This document shows, piece by piece, positions 25,637 to 33,912 of a DNA stretch of 64,000 nt (its first letter is position 1; the number at the start of each line of letters is the position of its first letter). Below the pieces are notes generated by a model, which worked only from the letters and a program-made list of their open reading frames with translations, made no database searches and was not told the DNA's origin. The position numbers and the translations under genes are program-made. Location of the stretch: NCBI GenBank assembly GCA_015654675.1, contig JAATGM010000042.1, forward strand, positions 124,001-188,000, given 5' to 3'. This stretch comes from Planctomycetota bacterium (lineage in GTDB: Bacteria; Planctomycetota; Phycisphaerae; UBA1845; UTPLA1).

Positions 25637-26869
25637 ATGACGCCGATTGTTCGAGGGATTCGGAGTGGTTGTCGATTTCGCTGGCCTCGCGCGCTGATGT
25701 GCGGGGTCGTGCTCTGGGCCGTGCTGGGCGTGAGTGCCTTGTCGCAGGCGGGGCTGGTGATTGTTCGCGTTCCGGCCGGTGGGACGGGTGGGACTCCGCC
25801 GCCGAATGTGGCTGGGGACGGGGAGATCATTGCGATCTTTGACCGGGCGGCGGCTTACTGGGAGCAGACGTTTCCCGATCCGCTGCAGAACTGGACGGTG
25901 GAGATGCAGTTTGGGTGGGGGGCGGTCGGGTCGGGCTACAACGGGCTGAGCGCGCAGTTCACGCTGGGCAGCGCGGGCGGGACGCCGAGACGCATTCTGT
26001 CGGGTGCGATCGTGTTCGATAACTCGGGGGCGACGCACTGGTTTGCCGACCGGAATCCCGACAGCAACGCGGCGTATGCGGATGTTCAGCCGATGGGCGG
26101 GGAGTTCGTGGTGCCGTCGGCGCCGGGCGGCATCGCGCACGCCAACACGGGGATCTGGTTTGTGAACCCGACGAACGGCGATGCGGTGGACCACCTGGAC
26201 CTGCTGACCATCGCCATGCACGAGATCGGGCATGGGCTGGGGATGTTGCAAAGCCCGCCGGAGTATTCGACGCCGTTTCAATTCGAGATCGGCGAGGCGG
26301 TATCGTCGAAGTATGCCGGGTTGGAAGTGTTCCTGGACAGTCTCGGCATTTTTGAGCATTTGCCGCCGCCGTCACTGATGATGCCGCGGAACCAGTCGAG
26401 CATCCGGCAGTTTCCGGCGGTGCTGGACATCATCTCGTTGGCCCAGATCAGTGAGTACAACAATCCGACGTGGTATCCGACGCTTGAGCTGATTGTCGGC
26501 GGACTGAACCTACCGGTCGCGGACAAGAACAGTTTGCTGAAGAAGGTGCAGTTGAGCCGGACGCGGCTGCGATTCGGGAATCGGAGGGCGGCGCGGAACC
26601 TTTTGACGGCGTTTATCGCGGAGGTTCGGGCGAACGCGAGCGGTAGCTTGAGCGAGGAGGCGATCGAGTCGCTGGTTTCGATCGGGGAGACGGCGATTGC
26701 GGGGATTCTGCATGTGGAGACGCCGTGCACGGATGATGGATCGGACGCGGAGGACCCGCCGAGCGGTGTCTGCGGGGCGCTGTGTGGGGCGTTTTCGGCG
26801 GGGGTTATTCCGATGACGGTGATTGGGTTTGCGATTTTGAGGGGCGGGGTGCGGAGGCGGCGACGCTGA
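25637..26869 (+). CDS. Secreted metzincin-like metalloprotease with Cys/TM/Arg C-terminal tail
   Basis: 410 residues. Signal peptide (LMCGVVLWAVLGVSALSQAG) at about 20-39. The catalytic helix IAMHEIGHGLGML gives the zinc ligands HExxH near residue 195; the third metzincin ligand position holds Gln rather than His, which I recall is common in the matrixin-like NF038122-type group. A Met (SLMMP) lies downstream where a Met-turn could be. The C-terminus has two Cys (VCGALCG), a hydrophobic helix and a terminal run of Arg, a layout like MYXO-CTERM or other sorting tails. Probably anchored or sorted to the cell surface. Confidence 0.8.
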   Translation: MTPIVRGIRSGCRFRWPRALMCGVVLWAVLGVSALSQAGLVIVRVPAGGTGGTPPPNVAGDGEIIAIFDRAAAYWEQTFPDPLQNWTVEMQFGWGAVGSGYNGLSAQFTLGSAGGTPRRILSGAIVFDNSGATHWFADRNPDSNAAYADVQPMGGEFVVPSAPGGIAHANTGIWFVNPTNGDAVDHLDLLTIAMHEIGHGLGMLQSPPEYSTPFQFEIGEAVSSKYAGLEVFLDSLGIFEHLPPPSLMMPRNQSSIRQFPAVLDIISLAQISEYNNPTWYPTLELIVGGLNLPVADKNSLLKKVQLSRTRLRFGNRRAARNLLTAFIAEVRANASGSLSEEAIESLVSIGETAIAGILHVETPCTDDGSDAEDPPSGVCGALCGAFSAGVIPMTVIGFAILRGGVRRRRR

Positions 26870-26925
26870 GGAATGGATCGGGCGCGGGTAGAATTGGATT
26901 CTTTATCTGTGACAGGAGACTGAAG

Positions 26926-28044
26926 ATGCGACACTCTTTTCCGGGGATTGCGGGGCTGGTGATTGTCTGCGTTGCGTGCGGGGGTGCGCGGGCGGATGAG
27001 GAGCTGGATCGGATCACGGCCGACTACGACAAGGCGATGAAGGCGTGGGTTGAGAAGTTCAAAGCCCTGCGCGAGAAGGAGGGAGACGGCCCCATCGATG
27101 AGGCCAAGCTGCCGCCAATGCCGACCGCGGCGTTTCTGCCGAAGTTCAAGGCGTATGCCGAGGCGCACGCGGGCAAGCCGGAGGCGGTGGAGGCGCTGGT
27201 GCAGGTGATCCAGCTGGCCGGCCGGTCGGGCGGGCCGATGGACAAACCGAACGCCGACGCAGAGTGGGCCGTGGGGCGGCTGGCGCGGGACCACGCGAGC
27301 GATGAGTCGATGGCGGAGCACATTCCTCAATTGAATCAGGCGTCGTGGTATGTCGACCCGAAGACGCTGGGGCAGCTCTACCTGGCGGTTTCGGAGAGCA
27401 ACAAGAGCCGCGACGCGAAGGCGTCGGCGCGATTCGGGCTGGCGTTGCTGCGCGGCACAGCAAACCCGATGAAGCCGCGCGAGATCTCGCCGGAGGATCG
27501 GACGCTGGCGCTCGAGATGTTTCGCGCGATCGCGGCGGACTTTGCGGATACGAAGGCCGGCAAGGCAGCGAAGTCGTACATTTTCGAGATGGAACACCTG
27601 CAGGTGGGAATGAAGGCGCCGGAGATTGAGGGGAAGGCGGTCGATGGGACGTTGATCCGGCTGTCGCAGTTTCGCGGGCAAGTGGTGGTGCTGGACTTCT
27701 GGGGATTCTGGTGAGGGGGTTGCAGAGAAATGCTGCCTGAGGAGCGGGAGATGGTTGGCAAGATGGCCGGCCGACCGTTCACGCTCCTGGGGATTAACAG
27801 CGATCAGGACCGGTCGGTTCTGAAAAAGAAGTTTGAGAAAGAGAAGATCACGTGGCCGAACATTCTTGAGGGGAAAGAGCATGCGGTTTCGCGGGAGTGG
27901 AACGTGCATGTGTATCCGACGATTTATTTGATCGATGCGGATGGAGTGATCCGGCAGCGGGATATTAACGGGCCGGGGTTTGAGGGGGACGTGGAAAAGA
28001 TGGTGGCGGAGGCGGAGAAGCGGAAGGGTAAGGGTGGGGGGTGA
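26926..28044 (+). CDS. TlpA-like thioredoxin-fold protein with in-frame UGA at the redox motif (probable selenoprotein)
   Basis: 372 residues if the TGA at 27712-27714 is read as selenocysteine. ATG 26926 follows GGAG by seven bases; the signal peptide is IAGLVIVCVACGGARA. Residues 20-235 are a helical domain; then comes the AhpC/TSA-thioredoxin domain: APEIEGKAVDGTLIRLSQFRGQVVVLDFWGFW, the UGA (residue 263), then GGCREMLPEEREM, INSD, and the cis-Pro motif VYPTIYLID. The expected redox motif CxxC becomes UGGC. A SECIS-like hairpin starts eight bases after the UGA. It should act as a periplasmic disulfide reductase. A nonsense mutation of a Cys codon or a sequencing error are the alternatives. 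Confidence 0.8.
27715..27738 (+). promoter_or_regulatory. Candidate bacterial SECIS hairpin
   Basis: After the UGA, GCAG (27722-27725) pairs with CTGC (27733-27736) around the seven-base loop AGAAATG; a second short pairing GG/CT can form below a TT bulge. The second loop base is G, and the loop begins 11 bases after the UGA, both within the described range for bacterial SECIS elements. The stem is short, so this is supportive rather than proof. Confidence 0.5.
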
Positions 28045-28117
28045 TCTGCTTCCGCCGACTCCAGCCGCGGGCCGGCCGGCATGTCAAGGGCAGGTTTGCG
28101 CGGTATGCGATAGGGAA

Positions 28118-29575
28118 CTAGCGGGTGGCGACGGGTTGCTTGGGCGGTGGTTTTGCGGCCGGCTCGGGGGCTCCGTGGATGGTGTGGCCGAAGGCACCTT
28201 CGGCCGCTTCCATGATTGTTTCGCTGGTGGCGGGGTGGGGGTGAATAGTCAGGGCGATGTCGTCTGCTACGGCGGCCATTTCGATGCCGAGGACGGCTTC
28301 GGAGATGAGGTCGCCGGCGTGGGCGCCGACGATTCCTACGCCCAGCAGCCGCTGGGTTTTTGCGTCGAAGATCATCTTCGTCAGACCGTCGGTGCGGGCC
28401 ATGGCTACGGCGCGGCCGGAGCCTACCCAGGGGAAGCGGGAAATTTTCACGTCGAGCTTTTGCTCTTTGGCCTGCTTTTCGGTGAGGCCGCACCAGGCGA
28501 CTTCGGGGTCGGTGTAGATGACGGCGGGTATCGCGGCGGGTTCGAAGACGGTGGGCTTGCCGGCGAGCGCTTCGGCGGCGACTTTGCCTTCGGCGGAGGC
28601 CTTGTGGGCGAGCATGGGTTCACCGGCGACGTCGCCGATGGCGAAGATGCGGATGTCGTCGGTACGGCGCTGATTGTCTACCTTGATGAAGCCCTTGTCG
28701 TCGAGGCGGGCCTTGGTTTTTTCGAGGCCGAGGTTTTCGGTGTTGGGACGGCGGCCGATGGAGACGAGGACGCGGTCGAAGCGCTCGGTGTGGTCCTGGC
28801 CGGCCACGGTGTAGACGACTTCGACGCCACCATCGACTTTGCGGCCGGACTTGAGGGTGGCGGAGGTGTGGATGTTCGCGAACTGCTTGGTGAGCTTGGC
28901 GGCGAGGGGCTTGATGAGTTCGGGGTCGGCGCCGGGGACGAGCGCGTCCAACGCTTCGATACAGGTGACGGCTGAGCCGAGGGAGGCGTAGACCTGGCCG
29001 AGCTCGAGGCCGATGTAGCCACCGCCGACGACGAGCAGGCGGGTGGGGATGGTTTCGAGCTTGAGGGCGTCGGCGGCGTCCCAATAGCAGTCGCGCGGGA
29101 GGACTTTTTCGGGAAGGGTCTTCGCGCGCGAGCCGGTGGCGATGATGCAATTCTTGAAGCGGATGAGGGAGACGTTGCCGCCCTCGACGCGGACAGAGCG
29201 CGGGCCGTCGAAGGAGGCGCGGCCGGTGTAGTAGGTGATCTGGCGGCCTTTGAGCAGGCCGGCGACGCCCGTGGAGAGTCGGCGGATGACGCCGGCCTTC
29301 CAGGTGCGGAGTTTTTCGATGTCGAAGGTCGGGGCGGGGAAGGCGACTCCGAAGGCGGCGGCGTGCTGGGCATTTTCGACAATGTGGCCGACGTGGAGGA
29401 GGGCCTTGGAGGGGATGCAGCCCTCGCGGAGGCAGACGCCGCCGGGGACTTCGGCGGATTCGATGATGGCAGTGTCGAGTCCGAGGTCGGCGGCGTGTGC
29501 GGCGGCGACGTATCCGCCGGGGCCAGCGCCGATGACGAGGAGATCAACTTCTTCCGTGAGTTCGCCGACGACCAT
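28118..29575 (-). CDS. lpdA: Dihydrolipoamide dehydrogenase (E3)
   Basis: 485 residues from the ATG at 29575, chosen because AAGGA lies eight bases before it; an ATG three codons upstream is less well placed. FAD-binding VIGAGPGGYVAA, the redox disulfide GGVCLREGCIPSK, NAD-binding VVGGGYIGLELG, the second FAD motif IFAIGDVAGEPML and the C-terminal HPHPATSE with the catalytic His-Glu pair. It reoxidises the lipoyl groups of 2-oxoacid dehydrogenases or the glycine cleavage system. No E1 or E2 gene is nearby. The C-terminus carries an extra Pro/Ala tail. Confidence 0.96.
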   Translation of the reverse strand: MVVGELTEEVDLLVIGAGPGGYVAAAHAADLGLDTAIIESAEVPGGVCLREGCIPSKALLHVGHIVENAQHAAAFGVAFPAPTFDIEKLRTWKAGVIRRLSTGVAGLLKGRQITYYTGRASFDGPRSVRVEGGNVSLIRFKNCIIATGSRAKTLPEKVLPRDCYWDAADALKLETIPTRLLVVGGGYIGLELGQVYASLGSAVTCIEALDALVPGADPELIKPLAAKLTKQFANIHTSATLKSGRKVDGGVEVVYTVAGQDHTERFDRVLVSIGRRPNTENLGLEKTKARLDDKGFIKVDNQRRTDDIRIFAIGDVAGEPMLAHKASAEGKVAAEALAGKPTVFEPAAIPAVIYTDPEVAWCGLTEKQAKEQKLDVKISRFPWVGSGRAVAMARTDGLTKMIFDAKTQRLLGVGIVGAHAGDLISEAVLGIEMAAVADDIALTIHPHPATSETIMEAAEGAFGHTIHGAPEPAAKPPPKQPVATR

Positions 29576-29679
29576 GGATCGCATCCTTTCCGCGATGGAC
29601 GAAGGAGTGATTGTAAGGACGGCGCGCGGCGGCTGCCAGCATCGCTTTACAGAGCGCGGTCGGCGATTAAGCTACGGCG

Positions 29680-30408
29680 ATGAAGATTCGACGAGGGATT
29701 TGGTGCGCGTCAGTGATGTTGTTGGGTGGGGCCGGTGCGTGGTCGGGCTGCGATAATGACGCGGCAGAGATCAAGCTTTCGATGCCGGCGGACCAGCGTC
29801 CGGACATCACCGCGGCGATCGCGGCGAAGGGGCCGGTCCGGCTTCCGTCGCCGACGGCGTTCAATTTGACGCCGTTTACGTCGAACGAGAGCGGGATGTG
29901 CACGGCGAAGGCGAAGTCGTCGACGGAGGGCGCGGCGCTGGCGACAGTGGACGCGACGGACAGCGGAAGCGGCTGGGCTGAGTTTCAGCTGGGATACACG
30001 TTCGACAATTCGGGCAGCGGGCCGCTGCATGGGCTGGTGGAGCTGAGCGCTGATTTTTCGCAGAGCACGTCGAGCAGCACGGATGATCCGATGAATTCGG
30101 CAACGGTGAGCGTGCGGTTCCTGATCAAGGATTCGAACGGGACGACACTGCACGACGAGGCGCTGGTGCAAAGCGGGAGCGAGGCCGGGCCGCGAAAGCT
30201 ATCGGCGCAGCAGACGACACTCGTGGACGCGGAGTTTCAGCCGGGGATCGGGTATTACGTGCTGTTGTCGGCGCGGTCGGCTGCGACGAGCACCAAGGGG
30301 AATTCGGCGAAGGCCGGGGTTGAGATCAAGAATTGCAAGATGTCGATTTCGTGGCTGCCGGTGGAGTCGCGAAAGGCGACGACGCAGGCGGCTACGGCGA
30401 CGCGATGA
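29680..30408 (+). CDS. Lipoprotein of unknown function
   Basis: 242 residues with a lipoprotein signal ending GAWSGC near residue 24. The mature part is rich in Ser, Thr and Ala with beta-strand periodicity (WAEFQLGYTFDNSG, VSVRFLIKDSNGTT), fitting a surface beta-sandwich. No family recognised. The stop overlaps the nadD start by four bases (ATGA), so the two genes are probably translated from one message. Confidence 0.75.
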   Translation: MKIRRGIWCASVMLLGGAGAWSGCDNDAAEIKLSMPADQRPDITAAIAAKGPVRLPSPTAFNLTPFTSNESGMCTAKAKSSTEGAALATVDATDSGSGWAEFQLGYTFDNSGSGPLHGLVELSADFSQSTSSSTDDPMNSATVSVRFLIKDSNGTTLHDEALVQSGSEAGPRKLSAQQTTLVDAEFQPGIGYYVLLSARSAATSTKGNSAKAGVEIKNCKMSISWLPVESRKATTQAATATR

Positions 30409-31025
30409 CGGGCAAGGTCGGGCTGTACGGGGGGTCGTTCAATCCGATTCATTTCGGGCATTTGATTTCGGCGCGGAGCGTGGCGGAGGCGCTGGGGCTG
30501 GAGCGGGTGGTGCTGATCCCATCCGCATCGCCGCCGCACAAGCAGCGGGCGGAGCTGGCGCCGGCAGCGGACCGGCTGGAGATGACTCGAATCGCGGTGG
30601 CGGGCGATCCGCTGTTTGAGGTGAGCGATATTGAGCTGCTGAGGACGGGGCCGAGCTACACGTTTGACACTGTGATGGAGATGCGCGGGCGGCTCGGGTT
30701 GGGGGCGGAGATCGTCTGGATCATCGGGGCGGACTCGTTGCCAGAGTTGGCGACGTGGAGCCGGATCGGGAAGCTGGTGGAGGCGGCGACGATCGTCACG
30801 GCGACGCGGCCGGGGTGGGAGCGGGGGCGCGTGGATCTGACGGCGTTGCGGTCGGCGGTGGGAGATGCGGCGGTTGAGCGGTTGTTGGCGGGCTGCCTGG
30901 AGACGCCGGCGGTGGGAATCAGCGCTTCTGGGATTCGAGGGCGGGTCCGCGCGGGGCGGTCGGTGCGGTACCTCGTGCCGGAGGATGTCGCGTCTTATAT
31001 CCACAGGGTGGGGCTTTATCGTTAA
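30405..31025 (+). CDS. nadD: Nicotinate-nucleotide adenylyltransferase
   Basis: 206 residues from the ATG at 30405, overlapping the upstream stop as ATGA. The nucleotidyltransferase motif GGSFNPIHFGHL is followed by LIPSASPPHK, SYTFDTVMEM, IIGADSLPELATW and the C-terminal ISASGIRGRVRAG with VPEDVASYI. It adenylates nicotinate mononucleotide in NAD synthesis. In many genomes it neighbours rsfS; that gene is not seen here. Confidence 0.95.
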   Translation: MTGKVGLYGGSFNPIHFGHLISARSVAEALGLERVVLIPSASPPHKQRAELAPAADRLEMTRIAVAGDPLFEVSDIELLRTGPSYTFDTVMEMRGRLGLGAEIVWIIGADSLPELATWSRIGKLVEAATIVTATRPGWERGRVDLTALRSAVGDAAVERLLAGCLETPAVGISASGIRGRVRAGRSVRYLVPEDVASYIHRVGLYR

Positions 31026-31348
31026 TCGTGCCTGATGAGGCGGTTATAGGGCTTTCGTCGGGGGCGTTAGCGGCAATATCTGCGGGTTTTGTTTGACCCT
31101 CCGCCGGCGAAGTGCTACTTTTTACCCGTCTGGCGTATACCCCTATTGACTGTAAGGGTGTGCCCGATGCTTGGGCTGGGAGGCCGGGGGCAGCGGCAGC
31201 GCCGTTGCGAGCATTGGGGAGAGCGGCTGGACATCAAGCGCCGGCTCGTCCGGCACCGATGAAGACTGTGGTATGCATGGTTGGCATCGGTCCGCCTTCA
31301 GCCCGACGATCGGGTTGAACCCAGAACTCTAAGAGGAATCACAAGCGC
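31026..31348. other. 323-bp leader with a candidate promoter, no gene
   Basis: Between nadD and the DUF1571 gene. It contains a candidate sigma-70-like promoter (31093-31121) and roughly 220 bases of leader. Several GC-rich short inverted repeats occur, but I recognise no riboswitch. Confidence 0.4.
31093..31121 (+). promoter_or_regulatory. Candidate sigma-70-type promoter for the DUF1571 gene
   Basis: TTGACC (31093-31098) and TACTTT (31116-31121) are separated by exactly 17 bases, in a region without a gene and on the strand of the DUF1571 gene. Chance matches are frequent, so support is moderate. Confidence 0.35.
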
Positions 31349-32242
31349 ATGGCTGAAATCCGACGACGTCTGTCGCCGCAGCATTTCCGATTGTTCTTCG
31401 GAGCAATCCTGGGGGCTGTTCTGCTGATCGAGTTCGCAACGCGATCGGCAACGAGCGCCTTGGTACCGGCTGAGGCGGAGGTGGTGGCGTCGGTGGGCAG
31501 TCCGGCTCCGGACGCGCGACCGGGCTTTGACGAGTTGATTCGTCGCGATCCGCTGGCGGCACTGGAGAAGGCGCAGGCCGAACATGGCGAGCAGGTTCGC
31601 GACTACACCTGCACGTTTATCAAGCAAGAGCTTCTGGCGAGCGGGCTGAGCAACGAGCAGACCATTGCCACCAGTTTTCGCAGCCAGCCGTACAGCGTGG
31701 TGATGCACTGGCTGAAGAATCCGGGCAAGGCCGAGCGAGTGATCTACGTCAAAGGGAAGTGGGTAGACGCGGACGCCGGCAAGTCTGAGGAGCGCGAGCA
31801 GGCAGTGTGTCAGCCGGGAGCGATCGCGCGGGTTTTCCTGAAGAGCTTGAAGCAGCCGATTCATGGCGACTTGGCACGCGAGGCGTCACGGCGCTATATC
31901 GACGAATTCGGCTTCTGGCAGAGTTTGAACCTGTTGACGAAGTATTCGCGGATCGCGAAGGAGCGCGGCGAGTTGACGCTGACATTCCGGGGCGAGTCGA
32001 TATTTGACGGGCGGCCGACCTACGTGCTGGAGCGACGGCTGCCGTACACGGGCGATGACGGAGTCTATCCGGACCGCCTCGCGACCATTCACATCGACAA
32101 GGAATGGCATGTCCCGGTGAGCGTGCGTTGCTACGCTGACGAGGCGAAGAAGCAGCTCCTGGGGCGATATGAGTACAGCGACGTCGCTTTCGACGTGGGA
32201 TTGACCGACAAGACATTTGAGCCGGCGACGTACGGGATGTAA
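31349..32242 (+). CDS. DUF1571 family exported protein
   Basis: 297 residues. An N-terminal hydrophobic helix (LFFGAILGAVLLIEFA) acts as signal or anchor. The rest matches DUF1571 (PF07608), a family known mostly from Planctomycetes: LEKAQAEHGEQVRDYTCTFIKQE, the WLKNPGKAERVIYVKGKW stretch, and a beta-rich C-half ending YEYSDVAFDVGLTDKTF. Family members are thought to be periplasmic, with a LolA-like curved sheet as a possible fold; the function is unknown. A strong terminator follows. Confidence 0.88.
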   Translation: MAEIRRRLSPQHFRLFFGAILGAVLLIEFATRSATSALVPAEAEVVASVGSPAPDARPGFDELIRRDPLAALEKAQAEHGEQVRDYTCTFIKQELLASGLSNEQTIATSFRSQPYSVVMHWLKNPGKAERVIYVKGKWVDADAGKSEEREQAVCQPGAIARVFLKSLKQPIHGDLAREASRRYIDEFGFWQSLNLLTKYSRIAKERGELTLTFRGESIFDGRPTYVLERRLPYTGDDGVYPDRLATIHIDKEWHVPVSVRCYADEAKKQLLGRYEYSDVAFDVGLTDKTFEPATYGM

Positions 32243-32272
32243 TCGGGCCGGTAAATCAGTGCAGAGTTAGAG

Positions 32273-32305
32273 CGCCTGCGGCCAGTGCCGCGGGCGTTTT
32301 TATTT
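32273..32305 (+). terminator. Rho-independent terminator after the DUF1571 gene
   Basis: CGCCTGCGGC-CAGT-GCCGCGGGCG, a ten-base stem with one wobble, followed by TTTTTATTT. It is the clearest intrinsic terminator in the window. Its T-run overlaps the stop of the convergent minus-strand gene. Confidence 0.9.
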
Positions 32306-33064
32306 GTGGGGATGGCCGGCGAGGTGGAGCAGCGGGGCGAGCCAGGCAAAGGCGCCCATGAGAAATGTGGCGGCGGCGATCCAGCCGACGCGACGGCGGG
32401 CCTCGTCGGACAGCCGGGCGAATGGACGGTCGGCCAGCAGCACGGCGGCGGCGATGAGGCGGAGCGGGAAGGCGTCGGGGCGACGTGGGATCGGCGGAGC
32501 GGACGGCGACGAGGCGACAACCGCAGTGGCCGTAGCGGATGGGGATGTAGTCTGCGCGGGCTCTGAGCCGGCGGGCATTGAAAAGTCTTCGAGTGCAATG
32601 TCGTTGGCGGGGGGTGGCGCGGCGTCAACGGTTTCGGGCGTCGGCGATGGAGCGGCGGAGGGTTCAATCGCGGCGACCGGTGCGACTGTTTCGCTGATGG
32701 CTTCGACTGGGGAATCGAGCGGGGCTTCAGCGGGGGGAGGTATCGCTACAAGCTCGACGGCCGGACTTTCGGCCGGGGTGTCTTCGATGTTTTCAGCGGC
32801 CGCCTCGAGGATGGCAACAATTTCGTCGGATTGCGATGCGGCCGGGGGTGGCTCCAGAGCGGCGGCTTCGGCGGTTTGAAGCATTTCGGGGGCGAGCTGA
32901 TCGTCGAGCGGCGGTTCGCGATTGAGATCTTCGGCGGCGTCGTCAACGAGGGCCTGGGCCTGGTCGAGCAGCATTTCGATATCGATATCGCCGGCGTCGA
33001 AGGTGCGCGGGGACGCCGGCTGGGGCGGCGATTCGGTCGGCGGCGAGACAAATGAATCGGACAT
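32300..33064 (-). CDS. Acidic Pro/Ala-rich protein with one C-terminal membrane helix
   Basis: 254 residues from the ATG at 33064. The N-terminus has an acidic helix (DIDIEMLLDQAQALVDDAAEDL), the middle is Glu/Ala/Pro-rich and probably disordered, and the C-terminus is hydrophobic (VGWIAAATFLMGAFAWLAPLLHLAG) with a short basic tail. Same overall design as the protein at 12465-13307 though the sequences are not clearly alignable. Longer open reading upstream is in unrelated antisense sequence of rsmE. Confidence 0.7.
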   Translation of the reverse strand: MSDSFVSPPTESPPQPASPRTFDAGDIDIEMLLDQAQALVDDAAEDLNREPPLDDQLAPEMLQTAEAAALEPPPAASQSDEIVAILEAAAENIEDTPAESPAVELVAIPPPAEAPLDSPVEAISETVAPVAAIEPSAAPSPTPETVDAAPPPANDIALEDFSMPAGSEPAQTTSPSATATAVVASSPSAPPIPRRPDAFPLRLIAAAVLLADRPFARLSDEARRRVGWIAAATFLMGAFAWLAPLLHLAGHPHK

Positions 33065-33188
33065 CGTAAGTCGCAATAACAGGGGCGACAACGCGCGGAT
33101 CGCCCAGAATCGTATCGGCCGAGCCGGCGAGGCGGCTTGAAACCAGCCGCGCCTTGAAGCAGACGGGGCTGGGGCGGACGATGGGGAA

Positions 33189-33905
33189 ATGGCGACCGCA
33201 AGATTCCTGGTTGAGTCGATCGCGAACGATCTGGTCTGGCTTGAAGGCCGGGAGGCGCGGCATGCGCGCGGGGCGCGACGGCTGGGGGTGGGTGACGAGG
33301 TGGTGGTGTTCGATGGGACCGGCGGCGAGGCGCGGGGACGCATCACAGAGCTGGGAGAATCGCGGATCGCGGTTTCGATCGTCGAACGGCGGATACCGTC
33401 GCGGAGCGGGGCGGGGTTGACGATGTTCGTGGCGATGCCAAAGGGCGATCGGGCGGACTGGCTGGTCGAGAAGGCGGCCGAGTTGGGCGCTACGCGGTTG
33501 GTTCCGTTGAAGACAGCGCGGGGTGTGGTGGTTCCGTCGGCGACGCGGATTGAGCGTTGGGGCCGGAAGTGCGTGGAGGCGGCCAAACAGAGCGGCGCGA
33601 CGATTCCGATGCGGATCGAGGCGGCGCTGGGAGCGGATGCGATCTCCGGCCGCGTTGGCGAGTTCGCACGGATGCTGGTGGGAGAGCGGGGCGGCGATGC
33701 GGTGCGGATGGCGGACTTGATGGGCGAACTCACCAAAGGCGAGACGGCCGTCATCGTTGGTCCGGAGGGTGGGCTGACGTCGGAAGAACTTGGAGTGCTG
33801 AGTCGGGCGACGGTCCGAGCGGTCCGGCTGGGTGATTCGACGCTGAGAATCGAGACGGCGGCGATCGCATTCGCAGCGGCGTGGGCGATGGCGACCGCGC
33901 GATAG
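33189..33905 (+). CDS. rsmE: 16S rRNA (uracil-1498-N3)-methyltransferase
   Basis: 238 residues. The N-terminal PUA-like part (EGREARHARGARRLGVGDEVVVFDG) is followed by the SPOUT domain with KGDRADWLVEKAAELGATRLVPL, the SAM-binding knot VGPEGGLTSEE and the end RLGDSTLRIETAAI. It methylates U1498 of 16S rRNA. It stands divergent from the acidic tail-anchored gene and convergent with the DUF2723 gene. Confidence 0.95.
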   Translation: MATARFLVESIANDLVWLEGREARHARGARRLGVGDEVVVFDGTGGEARGRITELGESRIAVSIVERRIPSRSGAGLTMFVAMPKGDRADWLVEKAAELGATRLVPLKTARGVVVPSATRIERWGRKCVEAAKQSGATIPMRIEAALGADAISGRVGEFARMLVGERGGDAVRMADLMGELTKGETAVIVGPEGGLTSEELGVLSRATVRAVRLGDSTLRIETAAIAFAAAWAMATAR

Positions 33906-33912
33906 GATTCGC

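Noticed and set aside
27712-27714. Reading the TlpA-like locus as two ordinary genes split by a stop
   Set aside because: The second part starts in the middle of the thioredoxin domain and the first lacks its redox site, so two independent genes make no sense; read-through as selenocysteine, or a Cys nonsense mutation, fits better.
26278-27909. 543-codon open frame antisense to the metalloprotease and TlpA-like genes
   Set aside because: It runs across two clear sense genes and their intergenic gap; the product is Arg/His/Pro/Leu low-complexity typical of antisense reading in GC-rich DNA.
27980-28975. 331-codon open frame antisense to lpdA
   Set aside because: Gly/Val/Asp-rich antisense shadow of a gene with full dihydrolipoamide dehydrogenase motifs.
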